From Paramacrobiotus metropolitanus (Eukaryota > Tardigrada > Eutardigrada > Parachela > Macrobiotidae): DNA of 64,000 bases. Shown piece after piece: positions 37,144 to 50,730 of this stretch. Made by a program: the position numbers and the translations under genes. The DNA lies in contig NW_026570350.1 of the NCBI RefSeq assembly GCF_019649055.1, positions 186,001 through 250,000 of the forward strand, written 5' to 3'. The notes under the pieces are model-generated. The model had not been told where the DNA came from and did no database searches. It was given only the letters and a program-made list of their open reading frames with translations. The first letter of the stretch is position 1. The number at the start of each line of letters is the position of its first letter.

Positions 37144-40100
37144 TCAGGGCTGGAGACGTCGCCATTCCAGGGAGCGGAAGAAGGGATGCTCTTTGGTCTC
37201 CATTAACGTCAGCCGTTCACGCGGACTGTACTTTAACAACTGCAATTAACAATTAAAATAATCAAAAAATTAGATCATTAAAAATACTACAAAAAATAAA
37301 ATATATTATTTTTTATCACCTTTCGCAATAAATCTTGAGCTTCCGCGGAAAGGTCAGCCGGGATGCGGAATGAGCGGTGAGCATTGGGCGTCGGGACGTT
37401 GATTTCGGAAAATCTCTGGAATTTTCAAGGACAAATAAAATTATTTAAAATCGAGAAAAATTCCCATTATAAAAGGCAAAAAAAATTTTTATTAATAATT
37501 AAATTGAAATTTAATTAATTATGAAATAATCTCACCTGGCCCGTCAGTAATTCAAATAACAGTACGCCGATACTCCAGGAATCGGCCACCGGATCCATCA
37601 CGTCCCGCCGACCGCGCCGCAATTCTATTTTCAATAACAACGCCGGATATTAAATACAGAATTAAATGGGAATTTTCGGAATTAAATTCCCGTTAAAATT
37701 AACAATGTAAAAATTAATACCCGTAAATTATGGAAATAAATTTCCATGCAAATTTTACTGAACCTGACAGCACACAATACTGGGAAAAAAACAAAATCCC
37801 AGTCGCGTTAAGCATTTAAAAACAAATACAAAAAATTATCCGAAAAATACAAATGTCATTTTTTCTATTAATTCCATAAAATAATTTTTAAAAAAATGTA
37901 AAACCAATTTTTTTTCTTCACAGGAAACTTACCAGGCGGAATGTGAGCGTTATCCGTTAAACACGCATAATCATCCTCTTTAATCACAGAACTCCATTGA
38001 CTAAAGTACGTCAACTTGATGCGCCCTATAAAAAAAAATCAGAAATTAATACGAAACTTGCTGCAAATTGTTATTTTATGGAAAAATGAGTTTTTGACCT
38101 TTATCACCCAGGAGAATATTATCCCAGTGCAGATCCCCGCACACAATCCCCAGCTCGTGCAGCGCCTCCACGCCCAGGACAATCTCCGCCATCCACCGGC
38201 GGACCAGGGCCTCGGGGACCTTCCGGAGGTCCCCGGACATCGTGGGAGCCTCTTCTTCGATCACGGTGTCTTCCAGAAGGGTCTCGTCCGTCCCGGGAAC
38301 GCTGTCAGCTCCTTCCGGCTCCGGGAGGGTCACCGGTGCCACCGGGGTCACGGCGCGCTGGACCTCCGGGATGCTGATGACCTTGTCCACCGACAACAAC
38401 AATCTACAAAGGAAAATTGCTGAAAATTAGAATACAAGCCTAATATAACGAGAAAATAATTATTAAAAATAAATAAACAGGCACTTACGTACACGTTTAG
38501 ACTAATAAACAGATACACCACTGGTTAAATAAATCGATAAATAATCTAATAAACAAATAGATATATGTATAATTAAACATGTAATCAAATAAATAAAAAG
38601 GAAATAAAATTAGACAAATCAACAGACAAATTAAACAACATACAAAATTGGTAACGGTATAAATAAGCAGACAAATTAATCCATAAATAAACTGGTACTA
38701 CATAAATAGCCACGTAATTAAATAGCTAGTTAAATGAATAAATGGATAACTAATGTATAAATCAATTGAATTAAATAAATAAGTAGCGTTGACAAATTTT
38801 GTTATACAATAAATAAAACTGAAAAACTTATCAAACAAATTTATAATAAACAAGTAAATAACCAGATAAATCAATAGCAAAATAATTACACATCTAAATA
38901 AACAGCCAAATAGGCTTTTAAACAGATAATCAAATAAACAGCAAAAAAAGGGCAGAAATTAATGAAAATACTGGTAAAAATCGTCCTACTCTTTGGATTT
39001 GGCGATTAGCTGCTGCGAATCAATCTCCCCGACATCCCGCCAGTTCTCCAGGCCCCGCAAGGTGGGTGACGCCAGCGGCTCCATGTCCTGGAGGTACAAC
39101 GCATCCGGGTGGACGCGATTTATCGGTTCCGACGTGTCCGCCCAATCCGGGAGCATGTCGCCGCTGTCCAGCGTCTCCGGGGCGTCCGCCGAGGTGGAGC
39201 GCTCCAGAAAGGCCAGGGAGGAGGTGCGGGAGCGCTGCTGGGCGTCGGCGTCGGGGACGAACTTGTAGAAGAGGGCGGCGTACTCGGAGGAGGAGCCGCC
39301 GGCGGGGGGCGGGGCCGCGGCGTCGATGGAGTGCATCAGTTTGGCGAAGGAGGTCGAGCCGTCGCTGCTGGTGGTAGAAAGGTTGGACGACACCGAGTCG
39401 GAGGTGGGCAGGCGGGGTTTAGGCGAATCCTGTGAAAGGAACAGGTGGGGGAATTTTCCAAAGTCTTCCCAATTTTACTTGAATTTTATTCGATTTTATT
39501 CAACTCAAAACCGACCTCAGACATATATTTCACGAAAGTTTAAAAAATATTTATTAACAAATTTTAATACTTTCTAATTAATATTTCAAATATCTATTAA
39601 TTTATTCACTAATGCAGTTAATAATAATTATGTACTTTATTAGTTTTGTTTTTTAAAAACTGATTTACTACGTAAATCAGGCTCTACGAAATAAATTCTA
39701 AAATAATTGTATCAAAATTATGTACAGGAAAATGTCAACACATCTACCGTATTAAATAATTCTACCAAAACAATGGAATACAAAATCACAAAAAAGCATA
39801 TTATTTATTTATGACTCAATAAATCTTGCAAGCCGAAAACGGTGGATTTAATTCAATCAAACTGAAACAGCAGCGCAAATCAATTCAGAAGAAACTCACA
39901 ATTAAACAAAAATATGCAATATTTCTTAATTTTTTGCAAAAACACTCTACTACCAATGGAAAATATTTTACGTTTTTAATTCAGATTTTTTTAAGTAAAA
40001 CCGCAGTTTAATTTTGCGTTAATCGTAAATTTTCCGGTAAACCTACTTCGGCGACGGACATCCGATGGGCAATGTAGTTCCACAATTTCCCGCCGGGAGC

Positions 40101-43100
40101 GCGTTCCAGGACGAGATGGACGGCGTCATCCGTCTCGACGAAGTAGTGCAGCTGCACCATGTGCTTGTGGCCGCCCAGGGGAATGATCGTGCGCTGATCA
40201 CGCTTCCGCGCCAACACACCGGGGGATTTGCGCAGTGTCTATGCGAATGATTCACAGGATTATTCTGGCATCGTCTTCCATGCAACACGCGCGTGGGACA
40301 GGACAAAAAGGGCATTTTTTTATAATTAACTGCCACGAGCCAGTACCCCAGAATCACTCGTCTCATAGACAATTCAACAAAGCTTTTCAAGAAAAAAAGT
40401 ACAGCAAAACAGAAACAACTCCGACAAAACGGAACATATATATTCATTTAAAAACTGAATTAATTATTAAAAAAAATCAGCAGATGTCAAGAAACAGTTA
40501 ACGGGATTTAATTTCACCCTACACAAACGCTCAAGGATTTCAAGCTATCTTGCTATGTGCCATTACACTACGACAATCACAGAATATCGCCTTGTGCTGA
40601 ATGTTTAAAGTTTAAACGGACCACATGTGTTGTGCAGCTCAGTAAGTTTCGCTAGGCACCGACTTCCCAATTTTATTTGCAGCACTTGTAATTCGATTAA
40701 TACTTGAGATTAAGATAACAATAATAATATATTCTAATTATATATACTAACATTATATATAATAATATAAACTTACACTAAGGAATGCACGAAACTACCA
40801 TTAATTTTTAGTTCCGGACGTTTAGAAACATCCCTCCCTCTAAATTTCTGTCCCTATTTTTGAACCTAACTAATACGTGGGTAATCCGTGGCCTGAAGCG
40901 TATACAACAAAAAGATCTGATACAGATATCTGACAGTGAGGATAGATAACTAACCTCTCCAATTGCTTCAACACTGTAGTGCTAAAGAACTAAATTCACC
41001 TAAAAAATCTTGTATATATAAATCCTCTAGCTTAACCTTTATTATGCCCAAGAAACTTGTACCTGTGAATTCTGAAGTCTTTTGGCTACCGACAACATGG
41101 CTAAAATTTTTTTGAATGCCATGTTACGGTACTTCGGCATTAAAATTTTTAACTGCTTCGGCATTAAATTTTTTTTAATCTGGGGATGTGTAATAAAATT
41201 AAGCAATATTCTTTCGGAAAATTTTTCGGATTGGATCGGAGTGGGTTCCGGATTGGCCAAAAAATATTTTCGGATCGGATTGGTCGGAGTACGATTTTTA
41301 GAATTCGGAGTCGGACTGGGTTCGGATAAAATTTTTTAAGTTCGGATCGGACTGGACGCAATTTTGTACTCCGTTGCAGGGCACTAGTTTAAACCGCATT
41401 AAAGAAACACTGATTATTTGCCGTCTGTTTCTAATACGATCGCGAGTGTTCAGTTAATCTGCTTTGTAATTTGATTCCATAAATTAATTTAATTTTTTAA
41501 TTTTATAAAATTTTTTTTCAATTTTATAAAGTAGTAACAATATCATTTGATTTCATCGCATCAGCATTCAGTGTGCTGATTTTTCTTTACGAATAAATCG
41601 ATCAGGAATTATTACAAATTTTCAGCCTAGAAAATATCGAAAGAAAGTTACTCAAGGTCAGTAACAAACAGAAAACATTCGGATTCTTGACGAATATCTT
41701 TTTGAGAAAAACTTATAAATTTTACGTGTAACAAATTACAGTTTTTTCTGGTTGAGACTAAAAAATTACTGCCATAGACCGTTACTAATACAGAGAAATC
41801 ACTGAAAACACTACGACCACGGTAAAAATGTCAACAGAAATATCCCTGCATACTTTAATGACGAAGTTGTCGCGTGTGGTGCGATGCATGACGAGGACGA
41901 CGCCGGCATCCACGACACCAATCACCTGCAACGCGATATACAACGGGATCAGCAGGGAGAAAGTTAATTTCCGCGGTGTAATCATGTCTCAACTGTAAAC
42001 TGAGCCAGCTGGGCGCGTGATGCCGCCGCCGAGGAATACTCGGAATGGATCTGTCGGGGAGACAAGAAAAGCGCTATTTTCAAGATTAATAACATCCCTT
42101 CTTCCTAGAAACGTCTGTCACGGCTTTTTATGCAAAGCGGAAAAATACGACAACCTAATCAAATCAAAAACCGTCAACAATTACGTACTCAAGAAATAGA
42201 CAATTTTAAAAAGTTCAAAAAGAATTCATAAAACAAAAAATATACAATTATCAGCATACGCCAAAGTCACAGATTATTTTTAAAATATAAGCGAAATAAC
42301 GGTAGAACTTATCAAACAACTTATCATGATTTTTCTTATTATTACTAGTTTACTGTAGTCTGTAATTATTCTAAAACACTTCAAAAATATCACAAAAAAT
42401 AAAAACATAACATTACTAGCGTACGCCATAAAAAAGAGGTTAATCTTTACAGCACAAACGTAATAATTGTAGAATTTGCCATACTAATTCCTCAGTATTT
42501 TCCATTATTACTGCATTACAATTACTAATGCTAATCACTATTATTACATGCTAATTATAATGTTATTCCCGAAATTCGCACCAGTGGTTCGACGTTATGG
42601 CTGACCTCCGTAGAAATATACTCGTTATACAGCTGCTCCGCCTTGCTCAGATATTTCCCGGCTTTCCGTCGCACGGCATCCCGCCGCACCGGATCTTCGT
42701 CGGCTGCGCGACCAAACAACACACCAATTATTTCATAGAAATATTTCCCGTCTACTTGTTCCAGCCTTCAGGGATTTTAATTTTAACAGATCCATAACTT
42801 TACGCGACAAGAATTGATGATCAGCTACTCAATGGCGGCCGACAAATTTAATTCCCATTTATCTCATAGGTAAAAATAGCTGTCAATGCTACTACTTCAT
42901 GAAAATTATTCAAGTTCAACAGCGCCATTTCAACGCAGTCGTCAACGCGCCACTACACTACGATAAGCACCACAAGCACACGGTCGTGTACTGCGCCCGC
43001 GATATTTTTGTTTTTATCTCAGGCGGTCAGACCTGAACAAGATCTTTTTTCGTAGCAGAAAAAGTAAAAATATTTTTACCGGTTCTCCTTCGTATTTATC

Positions 43101-46100
43101 TTAATGCGAGTTCTGCTGCAGGCATTTTATTTTTTATTCCTCAAATTCTTATAAATCTCTGTTTTACTATGCATCCCTGTTTTATTAATAACGAAATAAT
43201 CGCAGAACTATTCCCATAATTCGTTATACAGAAACTTTAATTTATAACAAACATAACGAATTCAGTAATTACAGATTGACTAAAATAAACAAAATAAATC
43301 CATTCATCCTAATTTTCCTTGTAAAGGTAATCAATTTGACTTATCTGAGCAAAACCAGAGGAAGTTAAAAATTCTCAAAAATAAAGAAGACAAATCAATT
43401 CCTTATCATTTCATATAAATTCATTTATAATAAAATCAGAATAAAATACAACAATCTGAATAGAATAGCAAATAAATTAAAAATTCACAAAAATACAGAA
43501 CATATGTAAATCAAAATTATTACTCCTGATTTCTAAAATCCATTTATTAGTATCGTTACAAAAAATTCAAACAAAATCGCAAAAAACATTTAAGATTCCC
43601 GAAAATAAAAAAAAAAATTAATCAACAAAAAATCCCGCACCACCTACTCTGCACGCCGCGCAGCAGAATATCAATCCCCAGTTTATACAGTCCAAACGCC
43701 ACTTCAAAATCCCCGGCCAACTCCTTATCATTGGCCCGTGCCAGATGATGCCCGGCGATAAACAGATAATCCTCCGCCTCGCCGGGCGGTGTCGCCGTCT
43801 CCCGCCCACCCTCCGCCTGCAGCAGCGTGGCCACGTACGCCGCCGGGGTGGGGCGCAGCGGGGGCATGGTGGGCGTGGTCTCCTCGTCGGTGGGGGTGCT
43901 GCTCAGCAGATCGGAGGAGGACGTCGGCGACAGCAGGTCATCGAGGGGCCGGGAGGGCAGGAGGAGGAGGGCGGGCAGGGGTTCGGGGGTGGTGAGGGGG
44001 GAGTCCAGCAGGGACGCCGGGGAGGCATGGTCCGGGGGGGAACTGGAGGGGCGGCGGCGGTTGGGTCGTCTTCGGCGTCGGAGCAGCGGTGCCGCCAGAT
44101 GCCGCTGATGGGTGAGAGGAGGCGTGGGCTTAGATTGCTGTCGAGACTGCCGAGCGAAACGATTACATGCAGAATTTGTAAAATAATATTAATATCGTTT
44201 AAAATATTATTAAACAATTTTCACCAGGAACATTTCCCAAAAAAATTGAAAACAGTAAAACGAACCAATTAAATAAACAAATAATCCAAACAAAGTAACA
44301 CCAGCAATAATAAAACAAACATAACAACAAGTCAACTATAATATTTACTACCAACAAGTACAATAATTAATACAAACGATACAAACAACAATTACTGTAA
44401 TACAGCAACAATAATTAATTTAAACAATATCAACAAATTGGAAAAAGAATTTTCTAAAAAACTAAATCAAAATGAGCACAGAAAAAATGAAATCTGGAAT
44501 AAAAATTATTTTTTTCTCTAAAAATAATTCGGCAAAAAAAATTATCACATAATTCACATTAGTGTTCCAATAGAAAACTTGCACAATGAAACCTTCAAAG
44601 AACAGATTAATTTTTGATACCAACGAGACAGCGCAAACGGCAATTGTCCAGTATTAACATTACCATTCGTTGTTAAGAATTTCCCTTATGATTAACCATT
44701 CGGGTAAAAAAAGCATGGATATAAAATCGCAAAGACAGTAACTTTTGAACGACCATTTAACGTTTTCACGGTGAAACGTTTTCAATGTCAAAAGCATAAA
44801 GTCGAGTATAACTGGATAAATAATTTATAATGAAATATCGTAGTATGATGGCAATGCCGGTACTTCGATTTTATCGTTGATAAAACGTGCATTGAAAATT
44901 GCGTTGACAATATTTAGCGCGGCCAATTATTTTTGCTGATTTTACGGTGAATATTCACTATTATTTCCTTGTAATTTCCAGTCAAACTAGTTTCATTCGA
45001 GGAACACTTTATTCTGTTTAATTTGATTTTCAAAATAAAAAAATTCGAATAAAATAATAAGAAATTAAATCCAGTATTCGCCGAACAAAATTTATTTTAT
45101 TCGGTGTTTGTTTACCTGATATCATCAGACAAGGACTCATCATCCACACTTCCACTGGGTCCTGGAGTGAGGGCGTACAGGCGCTGTGGACGGAGCGGCT
45201 CGGTGGTGTCGAAATCGCCAATCGCGTGTGTTATCTCTTCGCCGTCCTGTAAAAATTAAATCACAAAAAATTAACGACGAAACAAATAAAATGCACAAAA
45301 CATAAGTGGGAAGATACGTGTGTTATAAGCCGTGTATTAAATAAAATACAAGAAAATGTTCCAAAAAATATAAGAAAATATTCCACAAAAATTGAACGAC
45401 GAAACAAATAAAACGCAAAAATAAGTAGGTACTGGGTAGATACGTGCGTTATAAGCAAAGTATAAAATATAAGAAAATGTTCCAAAAAAAATATAAGAAA
45501 ATATTCCACAAAAATTTAACGACGAAACAAATAAAATACACAAAAAATAAGTGGATACTGATAGATACAGTACGTACGTTATAAGCCGTTGATAAAATAT
45601 AAAATGTTTGCTTACCTTTAGAAAATCGCGGAAGGCATCGTGACGGCAGAGAATGGGGAAGCCGGCGATGAAGTTGAGCAGCTTCTCCGCCGCTTGCCGA
45701 CGGGCTTCGATTACCGGCTCTTCCAGACGATCTGACCAGGATGACAACAAGATCATAATCGGCGGGATACATAATCCACACAGGCAATTTATTCACGTCA
45801 TGCGCATGTTATTGTCCCGAGAAAATAAACAATTAAATAAAACACAATAATTCACAACACGTAATTACAGTATAATGCCATGGAATATATTTCAGGACGA
45901 TCAGCAAACTAAATTGATTAATAAAAAAATTAAAGAAATCAAAACAAAAAAATGGAAAATTAACGGCAGCTCATTTTCCGGCCGTACAAAAAGAAGAAAG
46001 AAATTGTAAGAAATACGGCAGTATTTTTGTAGACCAAGTCAGAAAAAAATTACCACGAAAAATTGTTAAAAATAGCAAAACGCACGAAATCAATTTTTCC

Positions 46101-48231
46101 AGTGTACTTCTACTGAAATTTAATTTACAGGCAACTTAACAATGGTAAAAATCGGTAATCCATTATTTTTACCATAAATATATATCATTATATACGAAAA
46201 AATTATTGATAATAATGTCGCGCTCGCGAAGAAACCCCGAATAACCGGAAGCCAGGCTCATATCGAGCCAGTTTGATATTTCACGGGAAAATACGTGATA
46301 AGTGGGAAATTAATTAACTTAAACGGTAAAACTTCGCGGAACACCGAACGGATATTGAAAACATAAATGACGGCCGCGTCTTACGGAAGACCGTGGGTTT
46401 GGGGAAGACCGGAAATGTTCCCTTGAGGAAGAGCGCCGTGTGCAGCTGCGAGAGGACTTTGTGGACGGTGTGGAATTCCGTGTAACGCTTCCACCAGATG
46501 ATCTGCCCCGGGATAAACACATCGACGTCATTTAGAATCCGAGGAAATCATTTTTCTAATTACAATCAAAGGAAAACCCACCTCCTGCACCGCTGCTGAA
46601 ATATCCACGGGAATAATCTGTATAAGACAAAAAACGGTACAAAACTTTAATTTCCTTCTGCAGAGTTATTTGATATTGTAGATAAACGAAACGAGAAACA
46701 TAAATATATATTATTAAAAAATAATAAAAATATTACACCAATAGAAATATAAAATCAAACCACCAAAATACGGAATTTTGATAATTAATGCAATTTATGT
46801 AATCAATTAATAATCAATTAATGTAAATTGTAAAGTATTAATCATTCTACTAGGCTAACGATCCTTATTATGCAAAAAATGATTATTTTCACGAAAAACA
46901 AAACTAACAGGAAAACAGCAATAAATAATCAAATTGCAAATATTGACAAAAACTTCAAAAATTAAATTATTTTATTTAAAATCTAGATTTCGGCAAACAG
47001 ATAATATGGCTTCCTATTATTTCGTCCACCATTCATTTTGTCCACCATTCATTTTGTCCACCATTCATTTTGTCCACCACTCATTTTGTCCACCACTCAT
47101 TTTGTCCCCACTCGTGTGGTGGACAAATTTTAATAGTTCAGCACTCTTCCGATTAGTCAGAAAACGTCACCTCAGCCATTATTATCATATATAAATAATC
47201 ACAATCTAATTGCGCAGGATATCGTGCTCAATGTATTTTTTATTCTTCGACTTTCAGATAATAATATCATTCTTAACACTCAACTGACAAAGGAGTTCGA
47301 TTTACATAGAAGTATACGTACTTGCAGATGCAAGGAATTAGATGCGCGCTACATCATGTGCATAAATCGAACTCATCTGTATTCTTGCCTCAATGCCTAC
47401 TGTCTGTATTACTTAACCCGCTCAGTTTCGAGACGCATAAACAGCTGCGCAGTACTGGGTACGTTATCAGTATTACGTGCAAATATGCCAAAATTTTAAT
47501 AACCAGCATTATATTATTGTTGTAATGGCATGCGAACTGAAATCACAGTAACGAATACTAATGATATACAATTGCGTGTGTATACAATCTCATACAAAGT
47601 ATTATGTTTTAGATTGCTGCGCGCATCTCAGTTTATTAAATTCATTTCACACTAGCTTTGTCTTATAGAAAATAAAAATACCGTACTCTATGAATTGTAT
47701 AGTGGACAAAATAAATGGTGGACAAAATGAATGGTGGACAAAACGATGGGTGGACAAAACGATGGGTGGACAAAATGAATGGTGGACAAAACGATGGGTG
47801 GACAAAACGATGGGTGGACAAAATGAATGGTGGACAAAATGAATAGACACGGATAATATGCAGTCCACTGTAAGCTGCCCAAAAAAAAATTTAAAAAGAC
47901 ACACTAAAATTATAAATAATCCCAACAAGTCGTAGAAAAAGAAAATTACTTTGGAAAAAAATAAAAAAACTAAAACAAGCACAAAATCATGAAAAATGCA
48001 AAAAAAATGGAAATTCTTGTTTTTCCCGAAACGATCTTCTTTTTACTGTTACACTCGTCGCCATGTTCCTGCCGTTGTCAGCAACAGCACAAACTGGAGA
48101 AAACTGCGTACCTGGAGTGTGACTTTGTAGAGTGTGTGGCCGCGCACGTGACGCTGCGTCTCGGAGACGAGAAAGTGCCAGGAACTGCGATTGGCGCTGC
48201 GCTCATCCACACGCGGATTGCTACCGATCAT
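37144..48231 (-). CDS. RPS6KC1: ribosomal protein S6 kinase delta-1 (RPS6KC1/RPK118): PX-MIT-pseudokinase, 16 exons, about 817 aa
   Basis: Exons: 48231-48112, 46617-46582, 46502-46385, 45731-45616, 45246-45116, 44042-43648, 42703-42606, 42050-41994, 41925-41854, 40238-40047, 39429-38990, 38403-38099, 38025-37933, 37624-37536, 37415-37320, 37239-37144. PX domain residues about 20-130 (SETQRHVRGHTLYKVT, WWKRYTEFHTVHK, PVIEARRQAAEKLLNF). MIT residues about 250-335 (EDYLFIAGHHLARA, FEVAFGLYKLGIDILLRGVQ, VRRDAVRRKAGKYLSKAEQL). Kinase-like region from VIGVVDAGVVLVMH, with Lys kept in NFVIK and GIVCGDLHWDNILL, but DFG replaced by YFS in IKLTYFSQW, so a pseudokinase, as in the family. The human protein binds PI3P, sphingosine kinase 1 and peroxiredoxin 3 at endosomes. 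Shorter than human (1066 aa), mainly in the linker. Exon 6 start and exon 8 donor (gttgag) are the least certain. Confidence 0.92.
41216..41352. repeat. degenerate TTCGGATTGGATCGGA-type array
   Basis: Imperfect repeats of cggatcggattgg and ttcggagt motifs in the intron between RPS6KC1 exons 9 and 10. Non-coding. Confidence 0.6.
45260..45612. repeat. tandem repeat of about 122 bp, three copies, filling an intron
   Basis: The marker gacgaaacaaataaaa recurs at about 45277, 45398 and 45521. Each copy also has agatacgtgcgttataagc-like and aaaatgttccaaaaaatata-like parts. Spans nearly the whole intron between RPS6KC1 exons 4 and 5. Confidence 0.8.
47020..47115. repeat. 16-bp tandem array (TTTTGTCCACCATTCA), six copies
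   Basis: Six units of 16 bp. The last is altered (ttttgtccccactcgt) and is followed at once by gtggtggacaaa, an inverted half unit. In RPS6KC1 intron 1. Paired with the inverted array at 47701-47846. Confidence 0.9.
47116..47846. mobile_element. fold-back-like element: inner segment plus inverted 16-bp array
   Basis: 47701-47846 holds about nine units of (tgaat/cgatg)ggtggacaaaa, the reverse complement of the 47020-47115 array. The variants follow a three-unit order (one tgaat, two cgatg) that repeats. The 585 bp between the arrays has no recognisable protein; the 91-aa frame at 47224 has no features. Terminal arrays of short repeats in inverted orientation are typical of fold-back transposons (family knowledge), so the element would span 47020-47846. 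Lies in RPS6KC1 intron 1. Confidence 0.6.
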
Positions 48232-49039
48232 ATCCGTGCACGGTAACGCACCCACATGGCCCCTCAACGTCCCGACAACGACGCCACTGGTTCACGCGTT
48301 ACAACGGTCAAACATCAGCGCATCCTCAACATAATCGCACAGGAAGGAAAGCAACCAGAAAAAAACACTGACGAAAATGAAAAACCAGTACACGATGAGT
48401 GTTTCCTGACTAATCAGCGTCCGTATTCTTGCTAACCGTTCAGAAGGAATTTCTGCGGTGCAAAGAAAAAATTATCCAATATAAGAAACACAAGCTGATA
48501 GATGCAAATGAATCGGATGGGAGAATTTGAAGAGGAGTTAGGAAACGCTGGAAAAATCTGAAAATCAGACTGAAAATTCAGTTCAGGTGCAGTGAAACAT
48601 GATTAATCACGAATTCACCACCGACTGCGCAACGAATGCGGTCAAGCGTGCTGCGGCTGGCCAGCGCCGTCGCGGTGCGGTCGCGGCTTTCGCAGAAGTA
48701 AAAATGAATATTTAAATATTGGATATGGAAAATTAATGGTGAACATATTTCGTTGCCTTGTTCATTCGATCTGCAATGATTTTAAGTTCCAGACTAAAAG
48801 TTTTCCTGACGTATGAGGTATTTGTTGGTGAAATGTTTAGTGGTTTTTCGAGAACTCTCGGTGTGCTGAATGATGAAGCATGCACGATACAGAAATAAGC
48901 GGAATATTATGGAAATGCCGGTTTAGAATTACCGTCTGAAAAAATTAAATAAAATTAATCGAATGTCTACGGTGTCGGTTCCGCGTTCACCTTTCGCACT
49001 AAAGAAAATCAAATTGTAATTTATAAAAAAAAATTTATG

Positions 49040-49235
49040 CAACTTATAATTTAAAGAAAAATTATAAAAAAATAAATTTATCTTAATTATAATTATAATA
49101 ATTTTATCTTAATTATAATTTTATCTTAATTATAATTATTATAATTATAAAAAATACTTTTATCTTAATTATGATTTTATCTTAATTATAATTATTATTA
49201 TAAGAAAAATTAATTATAATTGTATTTTTTATTAA
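49040..49235. repeat. AT simple repeat (ttatcttaattataatt)n
   Basis: Imperfect repeats of about 17-30 bp made only of ttatctt and aattataatt parts. Can form extensive hairpins because aattataatt is palindromic. Confidence 0.7.
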
Positions 49236-50502
49236 ATCCATAAATAAATGTTATTAATCAAGATCTGCGCGATTTTTCTCCCGAAAAATTCCAATGTTTT
49301 TCCTGTTACAAGAATCAACAAATCGCTGGATTAAATCGTTACCATAATAAACAAACCGTAATAAATTTTACCATTATTGGAAGGTGCCGACAACAATAAT
49401 AATTTATAATTCATTGTAATTTTTATTTCTCTTCCAGATCATCGCCGATCAGGCACAAAACTAAAGAAAGTTTGTGGTCATTTCTGACTGGCGCATAATA
49501 AAAAAAGGCACAAAAATCCAACGGATACGACGCCACAAAGACGACCAAAAGTTCATCACAAGCGATCAATCCATCAGCAGAAAATCACGTTCCAACCGTT
49601 TACTCGATAATCAACAACAACCGACAAATACTATTCATAATAACTGTACAGTATAATCATAAAAAAGTCATAAAAATTCCCTTCATAATCAACGTAATAA
49701 TCAAACCCGGCTCTGGCCGCAGACGCTTTCCAGTCCAACACAATCCATCACGATTTTCCCGTATCCCCGTTCTCCCGTGAAACTGTCTGGAATAAGCAAA
49801 TTTACAAAAAAACGACTAAAAAAATGTAATCGGCAAGTCAGCAGAATTTTTAGAAAATTTATACTTAAACTAAGCTACAAAATTAATTAAAAAATTGAAA
49901 TCATAAATAAAATTTCGCAAAATCAGATTAATTATCGTATTTAAAAAAAACTACTCAATCCATAAAAAATGCCAAGCGAGACACATTCGCTGCCATTTTT
50001 TCGGGTCTTGCGAACAACAAGGGAACCGGTTTACCGCAATGCGGACAACTTCAACAATTAAATCTGAAAAAAAACAATTTATAAAAAATAAATTTCAAAA
50101 CAATTCCCAAAAATTAAGAAATTTTCCTAATAAAAAATACAGTAATTTGTAACTGTAATCAATAAGAAAAAGGGTGCAACAAGCCACATCCGATGCGCAT
50201 AAATCACCGGCGCTGGGTCCGAATGAGCAGAATTTGCTTGCGCAATATGCCTCAAAATGAAGCGTTTACCGTTTCCCGTCTTACAAAAAATGGAAACCGG
50301 CTGCAATTAAATAATTAAATTAAACTGCAGAAAATTCATACAAACATCAAAATAAAAAATCAAACTGACCAGAACAAAACAGCGACTTTTTTCGGCTTCA
50401 CAAAAAGCGCAAATGGGCTAGTCGGCCGAATTGATCAATAACGTATGAAAAAATCATTTACCTGTTCAAATAATGAAGTCAAATAAAAATCAAACAGAAA
50501 AA

Positions 50503-50690
50503 TTAAATACGCACAAAATTATCTAAATTAAATTAAAATTAAATTAAATATTATTAAATTAAATACGCACAAAATTATCTAAATTAAATTAAAATTAAAT
50601 TAAATATTATTAAATTAAATACGCACAAAATTATCTAAATTAAATTAAAATTAAATTAAATATCATTAAATTAAATACGCATCTAAGTAC
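50503..50690. repeat. 56-bp tandem repeat, about 3.3 copies
   Basis: Units begin aaatacgcacaaaattatct and continue with a run of aaattaaattaaa. The acgca marker recurs at about 50509, 50565, 50621 and 50677. Copies are nearly identical, so the array is young. It lies just past the stop of the PB1 gene model. Confidence 0.9.
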
Positions 50691-50730
50691 CTGTTTTTAC
50701 GTCCAATATCCATGGCTCTCTGACAACGCA

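Larger units (their letters stand above)
48232..50730. other. spacer between RPS6KC1 5' end and the PB1 gene 3' end
   Basis: AT-rich, with a ttatcttaattataatt simple repeat (49040-49235) and a 56-bp tandem array (50503-50690). No gene supported. Isolated GC-richer islets near 49980, 50200 and 50390 resemble each other loosely (ccattttt...cggg) but give no coherent exon. Confidence 0.45.

Noticed and set aside
43745-44272. 175-aa Gly/Arg-rich plus-strand frame
   Set aside because: Antisense shadow of the RPS6KC1 linker/MIT exon.
47020-47846. CRISPR-like array
   Set aside because: Units are contiguous 16-bp repeats without spacers, sit inside an animal gene's intron, and are inverted between two blocks.
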